NCBI GenBank assembly: GCA_024277815.1
Contig: JAJRUM010000040.1
Coordinates: 1 to 64,000 of the forward strand
Source: Gammaproteobacteria bacterium
Lineage (GTDB): Bacteria; Pseudomonadota; Gammaproteobacteria; Xanthomonadales; SZUA-36
Direction of reading: 5' to 3'
Length of the DNA stretch: 64,000 nucleotides
The position numbers and the translations under genes are program-made. The notes under the pieces were generated by a model that was given only the letters and a program-made list of their open reading frames with translations, searched no databases and was not told the origin of the DNA. Positions within the stretch are counted from its first letter, which is position 1. Each line of letters starts with the position of its first letter. Shown here piece by piece: positions 18,953 through 28,387 of the stretch.

Positions 18953-20251
18953 CTATCTCTCTCGCAGAGGATTGGCAGGATGCATTGTCCAGTCTGCTTT
19001 TTCATTGCTAACCGGTTTGCCGGTACGCGGGTCAACTCCGCCGGTCAGGGGTTGCATGGTGATGCAGCCTTCTACCGGACAAATACTGACGCACAGGTTG
19101 CAACCAACGCACGCCTCATCAAGTACTTCAAAGTGGCGCTTACCCGCGACTGAGTGCGTAATGGCCTGGTGAGAAACATCTTCGCAGACCACATGGCAGC
19201 GGCCGCAGGAAATGCACAGGTGCTGGTTGATGCTGGCCTTCTCGATATGATTGAGGTTCAGGTATTGCCAGTCAGTTACGCTGGGAACAGCCTTGCCGAC
19301 CAGATCGCTGACGCGGGTCATACCTTTCTCATCGAGAAAATTACTCAGCCCATCCAGCAGGTCATCAATAATCTTGAAGCCATAAACCATCACGGCGGTG
19401 CAAACCTGCACATTGTGTGCACCCAGCGCCAGGTGATCGACGGCATCACGCCAGTCGGTAATCCCGCCAATGCCGGAAATCGGAATATCTGCCGTGTCTG
19501 GCGTGCGGGCAATCTCAGCGATCATGTGCAGGGCAATCGGCTTGGCACCGGGCCCGCAATACCCGCCGTGGGAGCCCATGCCATCAGTACTCGGGTACAT
19601 GGTCAGGGAATCGTAATCCACACGCATGATGGAGTTGATCGTGTTGATCAGCGACACCGCGTCAGCACCCGCCGCCTTGGCAGCACGGGCCGGCGGCAGA
19701 ATATTGGTTACATTGGGTGTCAGCTTGACGATCACCGGGACGCTGGCGTACTTTCTGGCCCACTCAGTGGCCATCTGGATGTATTCAGGCACCTGGCCAA
19801 CCGCTGCGCCCATGCCCCGCTCGGACATGCCATGCGGGCAGCCGAAGTTGAGCTCAAAGGCATCGATTCCGGTATCTTCGATCATCGGTATCAGCCTTGC
19901 CCATACCTTTTCTTCCATTGCCAGCATCACCGAGGCGACCAATGCCCGGTCCGGCCAGTCGCGCTTGATCTGGCGCATCTCTTTCAGGTTCACGTCCAGG
20001 GGCCGGTCGGTAATCAACTCGATATTGTTAAACCCGATTACCCGCCGGTCATTGCCATAATTGGCGGCATAACGGGGGCCGTTAACATTCACCACATGCG
20101 GGTCTTCACCCAGTGTCTTCCATACCGCACCGCCCCAGCCGGCCTCAAAAGCCCGGTTGACGTTGTAAGCCTTGTCAGTGGGTGGTGCCGATGCCAGCCA
20201 GAAAGGGTTCGGCGACTTGATACCCAGGAATTCACTGCTTAAATCTGCCAT
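18953..20251 (-). CDS. preA: NAD-dependent dihydropyrimidine dehydrogenase, PreA subunit
   Basis: Flavin subunit reducing uracil/thymine to dihydropyrimidines, step 1 of the reductive pathway. DHOdehase-like FMN barrel from SSEFLGIKSPNPFWLASAPP, with the family's substrate region ELNFGCPHGMSERGMGAAVG. Two C-terminal 4Fe-4S clusters start at Cys346 (CISCGRCHVVC) and Cys381 (CVGCNLCVSIC). Length 432, normal for PreA/PydA. preT ends 3 bases before its start, so the two subunits are co-translated. Cytoplasmic heteromer with PreT. Confidence 0.95.
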   Translation of the reverse strand: MADLSSEFLGIKSPNPFWLASAPPTDKAYNVNRAFEAGWGGAVWKTLGEDPHVVNVNGPRYAANYGNDRRVIGFNNIELITDRPLDVNLKEMRQIKRDWPDRALVASVMLAMEEKVWARLIPMIEDTGIDAFELNFGCPHGMSERGMGAAVGQVPEYIQMATEWARKYASVPVIVKLTPNVTNILPPARAAKAAGADAVSLINTINSIMRVDYDSLTMYPSTDGMGSHGGYCGPGAKPIALHMIAEIARTPDTADIPISGIGGITDWRDAVDHLALGAHNVQVCTAVMVYGFKIIDDLLDGLSNFLDEKGMTRVSDLVGKAVPSVTDWQYLNLNHIEKASINQHLCISCGRCHVVCEDVSHQAITHSVAGKRHFEVLDEACVGCNLCVSICPVEGCITMQPLTGGVDPRTGKPVSNEKADWTMHPANPLRER

Positions 20252-20254
20252 CTG

Positions 20255-21628
20255 CTACGCCCCAAGGCTGTTTTGTGAGCCACGCAGGAATCGATCGATA
20301 TCCAGCGCGGCGAGTTTGCCATCCTGCACTGCTGCAACGGTCAGGTCTTGCCCGCCCGCCACGCAATCACCACCCGCCCATACATCTTCCAGTGATGTTT
20401 TTCTTTGCTCATTGACCGCAATGCGGCCGGCTTCAAGCGCCAGTGACTCTTCCGTATCACCGAGCGTGCCCCACAGCACGTTCTGACCAATAGCCTTGAA
20501 GACGATATCGGCTGCCAATTCACGATACTCGCCGGTAGCCTGCAGTTTTTGGTTCTCATCGAGGCGGGTATATTCAAACCGCACACCATTTACCCGTTGC
20601 CCATCGGACAGCAAGCGCTCCGGCGCCAGCCAGTGGCGTGTAACAACACCCGAAGTACGGGCAAAGTCCTGCTCCAACTGGCTGGCCCCCATCTGTTCAG
20701 GCCCTCTGCGATAGGCAATGGTGACTTCTTCAGAACCCAGGCGCTTGTTTTGCACCGCGATATCAATGGCAGTCATGCCACCGCCAATGACCAGCACCCT
20801 CCTGCCTACGGGCAGATCCGCCTTGTTTTCGGCCTGGCGCAGTTTGGCGATGTATTCAACGGCGTCCACCACACCTTCGATCTCCTCATCCTGCATACCC
20901 AGTGCGTTAACGCCCCCCATACCGAAACCCAGAAATACCGCATCGTACTCTTCACGCAGGCTGGCGAGAGAAAAGTCTCTGCCCAATGCCTGCTTACTGC
21001 GCAGCTCAATACCGCCAATTGACAGGATGTAGCCCACCTCTGTCTGGGCAAAATCATGGGTGGTTTTGTATGCCGCGATGCCATATTCATTCAACCCGCC
21101 GGGTTTTCCCGCAGCATCAAAAACTGTCACCTGATGGCCCAACATCGACAGACGGTGTGCGCAGGACAGTGACGCTGGCCCGCCGCCGACGACGGCAACG
21201 GACTTGCCTGATGCCGTACCCCGCTGAAACAACTGCAGCCGTTCGTTGATTATGGCGTCCGTCGCATAGCGTTGTAGAAGGCCAATCTGAACCGGCTGGC
21301 CTTCCAGTGTTGTGCGCACGCAGACTTCCTCACACAACTCTTCGGTGGGGCAAACACGTGCGCACATGCCACCCATGATGTTTTCACTCAAAATGGTTTG
21401 TGCAGATCCCTTGGTATTGTTGCTGCGGATCTTTTGGATAAAGCCGGGAATATCAATGCCAGTCGGGCAGGCACGGGTACATGGAGCGTCGAAACAGAAG
21501 TAACAGCGATCCGCCTCCACCAGCGCTTCGGGCCGCTCCAGTGGCGGGTGCATATCAAGAAAATTGGTCTCGATCTCAGCGGCATTGAGTCTGCCAGACT
21601 CGATATCAGCGTGCATTGGTTTGCTCAC
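20255..21628 (-). CDS. preT: Dihydropyrimidine dehydrogenase, PreT subunit
   Basis: NAD(P)H-oxidising FAD subunit of dihydropyrimidine dehydrogenase, similar to the small subunit of glutamate synthase. N-terminal cysteine-rich Fe-S segments CYFCFDAPCTRACPTGIDIP and GMCARVCPTEELCEEVC, then a Rossmann FAD motif VAVVGGGPASLSCAHRL (about residue 145), a second dinucleotide site VLVIGGGMTAIDIAVQ, and the C-terminal VWAGGDCVAGGQDLTVAAVQ typical of the family. 457 residues. The start overlaps the end of the amidohydrolase gene by 4 bp. Confidence 0.95.
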   Translation of the reverse strand: MSKPMHADIESGRLNAAEIETNFLDMHPPLERPEALVEADRCYFCFDAPCTRACPTGIDIPGFIQKIRSNNTKGSAQTILSENIMGGMCARVCPTEELCEEVCVRTTLEGQPVQIGLLQRYATDAIINERLQLFQRGTASGKSVAVVGGGPASLSCAHRLSMLGHQVTVFDAAGKPGGLNEYGIAAYKTTHDFAQTEVGYILSIGGIELRSKQALGRDFSLASLREEYDAVFLGFGMGGVNALGMQDEEIEGVVDAVEYIAKLRQAENKADLPVGRRVLVIGGGMTAIDIAVQNKRLGSEEVTIAYRRGPEQMGASQLEQDFARTSGVVTRHWLAPERLLSDGQRVNGVRFEYTRLDENQKLQATGEYRELAADIVFKAIGQNVLWGTLGDTEESLALEAGRIAVNEQRKTSLEDVWAGGDCVAGGQDLTVAAVQDGKLAALDIDRFLRGSQNSLGA

Positions 21629-22497
21629 TTGTCAGTCAGCTGCCCGTATAACTCCGGGCGGCGATCCCGGAAAAACTGCCAGGTATCGCGGACCTGACGG
21701 ATCATATCCAGGTCAATCTCATGCACCAGCAATTCATCATCGCCATAGCTGGCCTGGGCTTCAATTTCACCACGCGGATTAACAATATAGGTTGAGCCAT
21801 AAAATTCACCCATTTGTTCCGCCCACGGCTCCTCTTTGCCGACACGGTTGATGGCACCGATAAACACACCATTTGCCACCGCGGATGCAGGTTGCTCAAG
21901 CTCCCACAAATACTTGCTCAACCCGGCCACGGTTGCGGACGGATTGACAATATACTCAGCCCCGTTGAGGGCCAGCGCACGCCAGCCTTCCGGGAAGTGC
22001 CTGTCGTAGCAAATATAGACACCCAGTTTGCAATAAGCTGTTTCAAATACCGGGTAGCCTAAATTGCCGGGTTTGAAGAAAAACTTCTCATAAAACCCGG
22101 GGTCGACCTGGGGAATATGGGTTTTGCGGTATTTGCCAAGAAAAGTTCCATCCGCATCAATCACTGCCGCGGTGTTGTAATAAACGCCGGACATGGCCTC
22201 TTCGTAGATCGGCACAACAATCACCATGCTGTGCTTTCTTGCATATTCCTGCATCAGCCTGACGGTCGGGCCATCAGGGATAGCCTCGGCGGCGGCATAC
22301 CATTTACGGTCCTGGCCCGGACAGAAGTACGGCTGCGTAAATACTTCCTGAAAACACAGCACCTGTACGCCCTGGGCCGCTGCATCCTCGATCATGGGAT
22401 GGTGGGCCTCAAGCATCAACTCCCGGATCTGTCCCGGCTCCATGGTGGTATCACCCTTGAGTGCCATCTGTATCAAACCGCATTTTAATTTTGCCAT
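21625..22497 (-). CDS. Beta-ureidopropionase (N-carbamoyl-beta-alanine amidohydrolase)
   Basis: Nitrilase-superfamily amidase releasing beta-alanine, CO2 and ammonia from N-carbamoyl-beta-alanine, step 3 of reductive pyrimidine breakdown. Catalytic triad visible: Glu in CFQEVFTQPYF, Lys in KYRKTHIPQ, Cys in VYICYDRHFPEG. The start MAKLKCGLIQ at 22497 has AGAGG seven bases upstream; a longer frame to 22566 has no such support. 290 residues, typical. First gene of the amidohydrolase-preT-preA run, with 4-bp overlaps. Closely similar enzymes acting on other carbamoyl amines cannot be excluded. Confidence 0.92.
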   Translation of the reverse strand: MAKLKCGLIQMALKGDTTMEPGQIRELMLEAHHPMIEDAAAQGVQVLCFQEVFTQPYFCPGQDRKWYAAAEAIPDGPTVRLMQEYARKHSMVIVVPIYEEAMSGVYYNTAAVIDADGTFLGKYRKTHIPQVDPGFYEKFFFKPGNLGYPVFETAYCKLGVYICYDRHFPEGWRALALNGAEYIVNPSATVAGLSKYLWELEQPASAVANGVFIGAINRVGKEEPWAEQMGEFYGSTYIVNPRGEIEAQASYGDDELLVHEIDLDMIRQVRDTWQFFRDRRPELYGQLTDK

Positions 22498-22584
22498 GAC
22501 TAACCTCTTAATCAATAAAATACTCAATTCACACAGGTTATGGTATCTTGACCCAACGGTCAACATACGCTAGCTTCGGTGCTC

Positions 22585-24066
22585 ATGAGCAGCAACAACC
22601 CTTCCAACGCAACAAATTCCAACAGCAATGAGCTTGACAACTCCCAGCTATGGAATCCGGATCTAGCCCCCACTGAGGAATCACAAAGAACCTGGACCTG
22701 GGTCAATATCAGTGCCCTGTGGATCGGCATGGCGGTATGTGTACCTGCGTATCTGCTGGCCTCCGGACTAATTGCCCAGGGCATGTCCGGCTGGCAGGCG
22801 ATGGCCACTGTTTTGTTGGGCAACCTGATCGTACTGATACCCATGATGTTGATCGGCCATGCCGGAACCCGTTATGGCGTACCCTTTCCGGTGCTGCTAA
22901 GAGCTTCATTCGGCACCATCGGCGCACGCTTGCCCGGCCTGTTGCGCGGGTTGGTGGCTTGCGGCTGGTTCGGTATCCAGACGTGGGTGGGTGGCTTTGC
23001 CATCTACCAGATTCTCAACGCCATCTCCGGCCAGGCATTTATTGGAACCGCGCTGCCTTTCATTGATATTGACCTGGCACAGTTGTTTAGCTTCCTGGCC
23101 TTTTGGGCTGCCCAGGTCTACTTTATTGCCAAGGGCATTGAATCCATCCGCTGGCTGGAAACCTTTGCTGCCCCATTCCTGATACTGGCCGCCCTTGGCC
23201 TGCTGGTATGGGCTTATGTGAATGGCGACGGCTTCGGATCAATGTTGAACAAGCCATCCCAGTTCGTTGCAGGCGGACTGCGCGAAGGCCAGTTCTGGCA
23301 GGTTTTCTGGCCCAGCCTGACAGCCATGATTGGGTTCTGGTCTACGTTGTCACTGAATATTCCGGATTTTACCCGCTTCGCCAAGAGCCAGAAGGACCAG
23401 ATGGTTGGCCAGGCCATCGGCCTGCCGATTCCGATGGCATTACTGGCTTTTGTCAGCGTTGCAGTGACTTCGGCCACGGTGGTCGTATATGGTGAGATGA
23501 TCTGGGATCCGGTGGTGCTCGCTGGACGCATGGGTGGCGCAGCGGCCATCCTTGGACTGGTCTTCCTGTTGCTGGCAACCCTGACCACCAATCTGGCGGC
23601 CAATGTTGTTGCACCTGCCAATGGCTTCAGCAACATCGCACCCCGGCATATATCGTTCAAAATGGGTGGCTTTATCACGGCGGGACTGGGTATCGCCATC
23701 ATGCCCTGGAAACTTCTGGAGTCAGCGGGCTCCTACTTGTTTGTCTGGCTGGTTGGCTATTCTTCCCTGTTGGGTCCGATTGCCGGCATCCTGATCGCAG
23801 ACTATTTTTTCATCCGTGGCACCCGCCTCAACGTGGCGGCGTTCTATCAACGTGGTGGCGACTACGAGTACCGCAAAGGCTGGAATATGTATGCTCTGCT
23901 GGCACTGGCGCTGGGTATTGCGCCAAGTCTGGCTGGCTTCCTGACTGCCATAGGCGCGGTCAGCAACGCACCGGCATTTCTGGTTGAAATCTATAACTAT
24001 GCCTGGTTTGTTGGCGCTTTCACCTCCGGCATTCTTTACTTTCTGTTCATGCGCGGAAAAACGTGA
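22585..24066 (+). CDS. NCS1-family nucleobase/hydantoin:cation symporter
   Basis: Inner-membrane permease with about 12 hydrophobic helices. The N-terminal signature LWNPDLAPTEESQRTWTWVN and the helix-1 region ISALWIGMAV are typical of NCS1 carriers such as Mhp1, PucI and CodB, as is PFPVLLRASFGTIGARLPGL. It should import pyrimidines, cytosine or hydantoin-like compounds, fitting the flanking catabolic genes. Starts at ATG 22585 or GTG 22579; neither has a clear ribosome binding site. Divergent from the amidohydrolase gene, with an 87-bp shared regulatory gap. Exact substrate not decidable by eye. Confidence 0.92.
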   Translation: MSSNNPSNATNSNSNELDNSQLWNPDLAPTEESQRTWTWVNISALWIGMAVCVPAYLLASGLIAQGMSGWQAMATVLLGNLIVLIPMMLIGHAGTRYGVPFPVLLRASFGTIGARLPGLLRGLVACGWFGIQTWVGGFAIYQILNAISGQAFIGTALPFIDIDLAQLFSFLAFWAAQVYFIAKGIESIRWLETFAAPFLILAALGLLVWAYVNGDGFGSMLNKPSQFVAGGLREGQFWQVFWPSLTAMIGFWSTLSLNIPDFTRFAKSQKDQMVGQAIGLPIPMALLAFVSVAVTSATVVVYGEMIWDPVVLAGRMGGAAAILGLVFLLLATLTTNLAANVVAPANGFSNIAPRHISFKMGGFITAGLGIAIMPWKLLESAGSYLFVWLVGYSSLLGPIAGILIADYFFIRGTRLNVAAFYQRGGDYEYRKGWNMYALLALALGIAPSLAGFLTAIGAVSNAPAFLVEIYNYAWFVGAFTSGILYFLFMRGKT

Positions 24067-24119
24067 CGCCCCTCAGTTTTCACGCACAGGATCAAGCAAC
24101 TAATGATAAAGAAGAAACT

Positions 24120-24635
24120 ATGAATCACCCTGTCAAAGCCGAAGGTATTCACAGCCCCCGACGGGTAAAACACAGCTACACACAATCAATCAACGGCACA
24201 CCTGAACAGGTATTTCCACTGCTTTGCCCGGTTCGCGAAGCGGACTGGATTCCTGACTGGAAGACTGACTGGGTGATTTCCAGTTCTGGAGTCGCCGAGC
24301 CTGACTGTATATTTCAGACGCCGCCCGGTCCGGGGGCAGACGGTATGGCCTCGATATGGATAGTCACACACCACGATGTGAACGCTTTCAACATAGAGAT
24401 GTACAAGGTGACCCCGGGGTGTACCGTAGGCAAACTGCAGATTTCGCTAGCTGCACAGGGCAAATCCCAAACCGCCGCCGCCATCGCTTACGAATTCACC
24501 TCGCTGGGCCCATCCGGCGATACTTTTCTGGACGGATTCACGGCAGACTGGTATGTGGCATTCATGCAGGAGTGGGAAACGCTGATGAATAATTATCTCG
24601 AAGTGGGCACTACTCCCGGGTCGCAAACAGCCTGA
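24120..24635 (+). CDS. SRPBCC-fold protein
   Basis: About 171 residues from ATG 24120 (MNHPVKAEGI), preceded by AAGAAGAAA. An alternative GTG at 24063 overlaps the permease stop in a GTGA and would add 19 residues. The chain reads as a START/Bet v1-like hydrophobic-pocket protein: a first strand RRVKHSYTQSINGTPEQVFP, then WIPDWKTDWVISSSGVAEPD, and a long C-terminal helix ADWYVAFMQEWETLMNNYLE. Coupled to the pyrimidine permease, so it may bind or process a related small molecule. No known specific function. Confidence 0.72.
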   Translation: MNHPVKAEGIHSPRRVKHSYTQSINGTPEQVFPLLCPVREADWIPDWKTDWVISSSGVAEPDCIFQTPPGPGADGMASIWIVTHHDVNAFNIEMYKVTPGCTVGKLQISLAAQGKSQTAAAIAYEFTSLGPSGDTFLDGFTADWYVAFMQEWETLMNNYLEVGTTPGSQTA

Positions 24636-24647
24636 CTGGCAGTGACT

Positions 24648-25409
24648 CTAAAAACGCAGGGACAGACAGCTGAGGCCACCGTCGAGTTTCTGGAACTCAG
24701 ACACATCAACTTCCAGTACTTTATATCCAGCCAACTCTATCTGAGTGCGGGTCTTCGGAAAGCCCATTGGCGTAAGCACGGTACCATTGATCCACACGCT
24801 GTTGGCGGCATAAGCTTCGTGGGGATCAACCGGCAGCAGTTTGTACTGTTGAAATTCAGGCTCAGCTAAAAACTCCCCGGTGGCGAGCAGCTTGTTGTTT
24901 TCCAGGTAACCCAGACCGGTTTTTAGATGCAGCACGTCGGCCAGTTCCACAACTGAGCCCTGCATGCCATAGCGGTTCAGAATACCGATTAACTGGTCGG
25001 CACCGGCCCGGTTAGTACGCTCTGACAGGCCGATATAAAAATATTGCCCAACCATCATGATGTCACCACCTTCCAGCGTTCCGGGTGCTTCAATGGCATG
25101 TATCCGGGTATAAAACTGATCAATCACCGGCGCTATCAACTCCGCCTCGGGTTTCCTGCTGGCCGCACCGGGCCGGGCTATGATCGCGCAGGCCGGCGTC
25201 AACACTGCCGCATCTTCTACAAAGGTTGAATCCGGAAAATCTTCATCGGCTGGTAGAACCGTTACCTGCAGCCCACAGGCCTGCAAGGCCTCAATATAAG
25301 TGGCGTGCTGGAGCAACGCTCGCTGGTAATCAGGAAGGCCAAGACCTGCTGTGCTGATGCCACTGACCATGGCCTTGCATGGGGTTCTGACAATGGCCCT
25401 TGTGAACAC
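24648..25409 (-). CDS. ddaH: Dimethylarginine dimethylaminohydrolase (DDAH)-like amidinohydrolase
   Basis: Amidinotransferase-fold hydrolase converting N-omega-methylated arginines to citrulline and methylamines. Family motifs: FPDSTFVEDAAVLT (substrate Asp/Glu), GTLEGGDIMMVG, the catalytic His region DVLHLKTGLGYL, and the catalytic Cys near the C-terminus in LDGGLSCLSLRF. 253 residues, normal. It follows the phytanoyl-type dioxygenase gene by 12 bases on the same strand and may be the last gene of the extended his operon. Arginine deiminase is less likely because of the short length. Confidence 0.88.
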   Translation of the reverse strand: MFTRAIVRTPCKAMVSGISTAGLGLPDYQRALLQHATYIEALQACGLQVTVLPADEDFPDSTFVEDAAVLTPACAIIARPGAASRKPEAELIAPVIDQFYTRIHAIEAPGTLEGGDIMMVGQYFYIGLSERTNRAGADQLIGILNRYGMQGSVVELADVLHLKTGLGYLENNKLLATGEFLAEPEFQQYKLLPVDPHEAYAANSVWINGTVLTPMGFPKTRTQIELAGYKVLEVDVSEFQKLDGGLSCLSLRF

Positions 25410-25421
25410 GGGATTGGCCAG

Positions 25422-26282
25422 CTATGGGTTTCTTTGCCAGACCACTGGAAACAACTCGCCACTTATGGGGTCACCATCCCTGAGTTTGATTTCCGGCAGC
25501 GTTTTCGCCAGGCTGGGGTTCTTGACGAAGGTTCCGGGACGATCATCCCAGGTGACATCTTCACCGATATAGCGCAGTGCCAATCCTCTCCGCCGGCCTG
25601 ATTCTGTCAGGTTACCCGGTGCATAGTGGAGGGTTAACGGATGGTGTACCACCACGTCACCGGGTACCAGGTCCCAGTGCAGCATTTCACCCTCGCTTAT
25701 CAGTTGTTCAGGATCCGGCATTTCTTCGAGGCCGGCTTTGCGGTAAATATCGGCAAAGTGAGAGTTCTTACCGAAGGTTGCGGGGGCGTAGAACTTGCCC
25801 CATTTATGCGAGCCCTTGATGTACTGCACCGCTCCCGCTTCCTCGGTCACAGGATCGAAGCCCGCCCATATGGAAATAATCTGCTGCCCACGCAAGGGCC
25901 AATACGGCAAATCCTGGTGCAGCGGTGTGTGCTCAGCCGTTTGTGGCTCTTTGACCAGCAACTGGTCATAAAAAAAGCGGATCTCTTCCGCCTGCATGAA
26001 TTCTGCTGCCAGTTGCACCAACGGTCCGGAACGCATGAATTCATTAAAGTCCGGATCGCGCCTCCAGATGAAAAAATCACCGTAATAGCGGCCGGTTTTA
26101 CCATCCGCTGTGTACTCCATGCTGCCAGGGCCCGGGTTCGCCAATATGCGGTCGGTGGCGGCCGCCATGCGCTCTATCCACTCTGGAGATAGCAGGTCCC
26201 GCACAACGCAAGCACCGTTCTGCCGGTATTCTGTAATGGTTTCGGGGTTTATCAGTTTCAAATCAACCTGCGTCATTTCCAT
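25422..26282 (-). CDS. Phytanoyl-CoA dioxygenase-family Fe(II)/2-oxoglutarate oxygenase
   Basis: About 286 residues. Iron ligands by pattern are H-x-D in TPLHQDLPYWPLRGQ and the distal His in VVVHHPLTLHYAPGN, with the 2-oxoglutarate Arg in SGRRRGLALRYIGED. The start MEMTQVDL at 26282 overlaps the end of hisIE by 20 bp; a longer frame to 26315 is unlikely. The family hydroxylates varied small molecules, including ectoine, amino-acid derivatives and natural products. The substrate is unknown. Its place between hisIE and ddaH hints at a histidine/arginine-like or methylated amine substrate (inference). Confidence 0.83.
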   Translation of the reverse strand: MEMTQVDLKLINPETITEYRQNGACVVRDLLSPEWIERMAAATDRILANPGPGSMEYTADGKTGRYYGDFFIWRRDPDFNEFMRSGPLVQLAAEFMQAEEIRFFYDQLLVKEPQTAEHTPLHQDLPYWPLRGQQIISIWAGFDPVTEEAGAVQYIKGSHKWGKFYAPATFGKNSHFADIYRKAGLEEMPDPEQLISEGEMLHWDLVPGDVVVHHPLTLHYAPGNLTESGRRRGLALRYIGEDVTWDDRPGTFVKNPSLAKTLPEIKLRDGDPISGELFPVVWQRNP

Positions 26283-26883
26283 GCCTGTTATTGAGTACTT
26301 CCACCAGTGTACCAAGTTTGAGCTTGCGACTGCGCAGCAACACCAGCAGGTGGTATATGAGGTCGGCCGACTCGTTCAACAGCTCTTCATCATCGCCGGC
26401 AACAGCCGCCAACGCGGTTTCAACGCCCTCTTCTCCCACTTTCTGAGCAATGCGCTTAACCCCTGACTCCAGCAGATGGGTGGTATAGCTGCCTGCCGGG
26501 CGTTCATCATCACGCTGCGCGATGACACGCTCCAATTCAGCCAGAAAAGCCAGCCGGGGTTCTGAACTACCTTCCCCATCGAAACAACTGTCCGTTCCGA
26601 GATGGCAGGCCGGGCCCAGCGGACGGGCTCGTATCAGCAGGCAATCGCCATCACAGTCAGGCTCAATTGCCACCAACTCCAGATAGTTGCCCGAGGTTTC
26701 GCCCTTGGTCCACAACTGCTCGCGGCTGCGACTCCAGAACGTTACCCGTCCGGTGTCCAGCGTTACATCCAGCGCCTGCCGGTTCATATACGCCTGCATC
26801 AGAACCCGCCCGTCAAATGCATCCTGTACGATGGCAGGTATCATCAAGCCCATCTTCTCCCAGGCCAAAGAATCCAGTTTCAT
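26263..26883 (-). CDS. hisI: Bifunctional phosphoribosyl-AMP cyclohydrolase / phosphoribosyl-ATP diphosphatase
   Basis: HisIE fusion carrying out histidine-biosynthesis steps 2 and 3. The cyclohydrolase half (residues ~1-115) has [29 protein letters not shown] and the zinc cysteines in [10 protein letters not shown]. The pyrophosphohydrolase half (~120-206) has [20 protein letters not shown] and [13 protein letters not shown]. Length 206 matches enterobacterial HisIE. The start overlaps hisF by 4 bp. Confidence 0.96.
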   Translation of the reverse strand: MKLDSLAWEKMGLMIPAIVQDAFDGRVLMQAYMNRQALDVTLDTGRVTFWSRSREQLWTKGETSGNYLELVAIEPDCDGDCLLIRARPLGPACHLGTDSCFDGEGSSEPRLAFLAELERVIAQRDDERPAGSYTTHLLESGVKRIAQKVGEEGVETALAAVAGDDEELLNESADLIYHLLVLLRSRKLKLGTLVEVLNNRHGNDAG

Positions 26884-27656
26884 AATCTCACTCCAATACC
26901 AGCCGCAGACAGCATTTGCTTCAATGCGGGTATGGGTACCTTGTTATTGTGGAAAACGGTAGCAGCAAGCGCACCGTCAACATCCGCCTGCTCAAAAACC
27001 TCTATAAAGTGCCCGGCGCTGCCGGCACCGCCCGAGGCAATGAGTGGTACTGAGGTCAAGTTGCGGGCCGCCTGTAATTGCACGATATCAAATCCTGCGC
27101 GTGTGCCATCACTGCCCATACAATTTAGCACGATCTCTCCGGCGCCGCGGCGCGTCACTTCCGTCACCCAGTCGAGGGTCTTGTGACCGGTCTGTTGCAT
27201 CTGGTCCGGGATACCGGTCATCTGACGTGTCACCCACTGCCCATCATGGTGCACTGAATCGATACCGACAACCACGCACTGGCTGCCAAAGGCCATCACC
27301 AGTTCATCGATCAACTCCGGTCGCTGCACGGCCGGGGTATTGATGGAAATCTTATCTGCACCACGCTGCAAAACCTTGCGGGCGTCTTCTACCGAGCGGA
27401 TACCGCCGGCAACACAAAATGGAATATCGATCACCTCCGCCACCCGTGACACCCAGTCACTGTCAACGGAGCGGCCTTCCGGGCTGGCCGTGATGTCGTA
27501 AAACACCAGTTCATCAGCACCTTCGGCGCTGTAACGCGTGGCCAGCTCAATAATATCGCCCATCACCCTGTGGTTACGAAACTGCACACCTTTAACCACC
27601 TGCCCGTCACGAACATCAAGGCAGGGTATGATGCGGCGGGCCAAGTTGGTGGTCAT
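26880..27656 (-). CDS. hisF: Imidazole glycerol phosphate synthase, cyclase subunit
   Basis: TIM-barrel cyclase subunit of the HisHF complex making IGP and AICAR from PRFAR. Starts [20 protein letters not shown] with the first catalytic Asp; the second phosphate and Asp region is [14 protein letters not shown]. 258 residues. Overlaps hisA by 4 bp and hisI by 4 bp; hisH lies upstream of hisA, the usual H-A-F order. Confidence 0.97.
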   Translation of the reverse strand: MTTNLARRIIPCLDVRDGQVVKGVQFRNHRVMGDIIELATRYSAEGADELVFYDITASPEGRSVDSDWVSRVAEVIDIPFCVAGGIRSVEDARKVLQRGADKISINTPAVQRPELIDELVMAFGSQCVVVGIDSVHHDGQWVTRQMTGIPDQMQQTGHKTLDWVTEVTRRGAGEIVLNCMGSDGTRAGFDIVQLQAARNLTSVPLIASGGAGSAGHFIEVFEQADVDGALAATVFHNNKVPIPALKQMLSAAGIGVRL

Positions 27657-28387
27657 CGTAAAGCTTCCAGCGCCTCGGCAATGCTGAAACGCCTGTCCAG
27701 CAGCGCCTTGCCGGTAATTACCCCGGCAGCCCGCACGGGCTTGAGCGCATGCAGGTCATCCAGGCTGCTGACGCCACCGGAGGCCTGTAACTGTAACTGT
27801 GGATAGCGCCGGGTTATTTCACTGTACAAGTCCAGGTTGGGGCCACTCAAAGCACCATCCCGGCTGATGTCCGTGCACAGCAAGTGCACCAGTCCGCCCG
27901 CCGACAGTTCATCCAGCAACTGCCACATGTCGCGGTCACCCTGGTCAGTCCAGCCATGAATCCTCGGCCACGGCACACCTTTTTCGTCAAGACGGATATC
28001 CACGGCCGCAACCAGCTTGTCAGCACCAAAGTGTTCCAGCCAGATAATAAAGCTGCGGGTATCAGCCACACACAAGCTGCCAATCACCACCCGGGCGGCG
28101 CCAGCATTCAGCCGGTTGGTAATGTCTTTGCCATTGCGGACCCCTCCGCCAGTCTGAACCGACTGTGGTGCCTGGCCAAGCAGTTTAATCAAGGCCGAAG
28201 TATCGGCATCCGCACCATCCCTTGAAGCAGCCAGGTCAACCACGTGCAACCATTCCGCACCCGCCTCAGCATAGCTGCGCGCCAGTTCTGCCGGCGCTGC
28301 CGGGTAGTGGGTGACCTTTTCAAAATCACCATGTAACAGGCGTACACAACGCCCGTCGAGCAGATCAATCGCCGGAATCAATTGCAT
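27653..28387 (-). CDS. hisA: ProFAR isomerase
   Basis: 1-(5-phosphoribosyl)-5-[(5-phosphoribosylamino)methylideneamino]imidazole-4-carboxamide isomerase, a TIM barrel. N-terminal catalytic Asp8 in [20 protein letters not shown], second Asp in [18 protein letters not shown], and the phosphate loop [13 protein letters not shown]. 244 residues, normal. Overlaps hisH by 10 bp at its start. Confidence 0.97.
   Translation of the reverse strand: MQLIPAIDLLDGRCVRLLHGDFEKVTHYPAAPAELARSYAEAGAEWLHVVDLAASRDGADADTSALIKLLGQAPQSVQTGGGVRNGKDITNRLNAGAARVVIGSLCVADTRSFIIWLEHFGADKLVAAVDIRLDEKGVPWPRIHGWTDQGDRDMWQLLDELSAGGLVHLLCTDISRDGALSGPNLDLYSEITRRYPQLQLQASGGVSSLDDLHALKPVRAAGVITGKALLDRRFSIAEALEALR

Noticed and set aside
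19154-20242. 362-codon antisense frame within preA
   Set aside because: The preA frame on the - strand shows the FMN barrel and both Fe-S clusters; the antisense frame is a mirror of codon bias.
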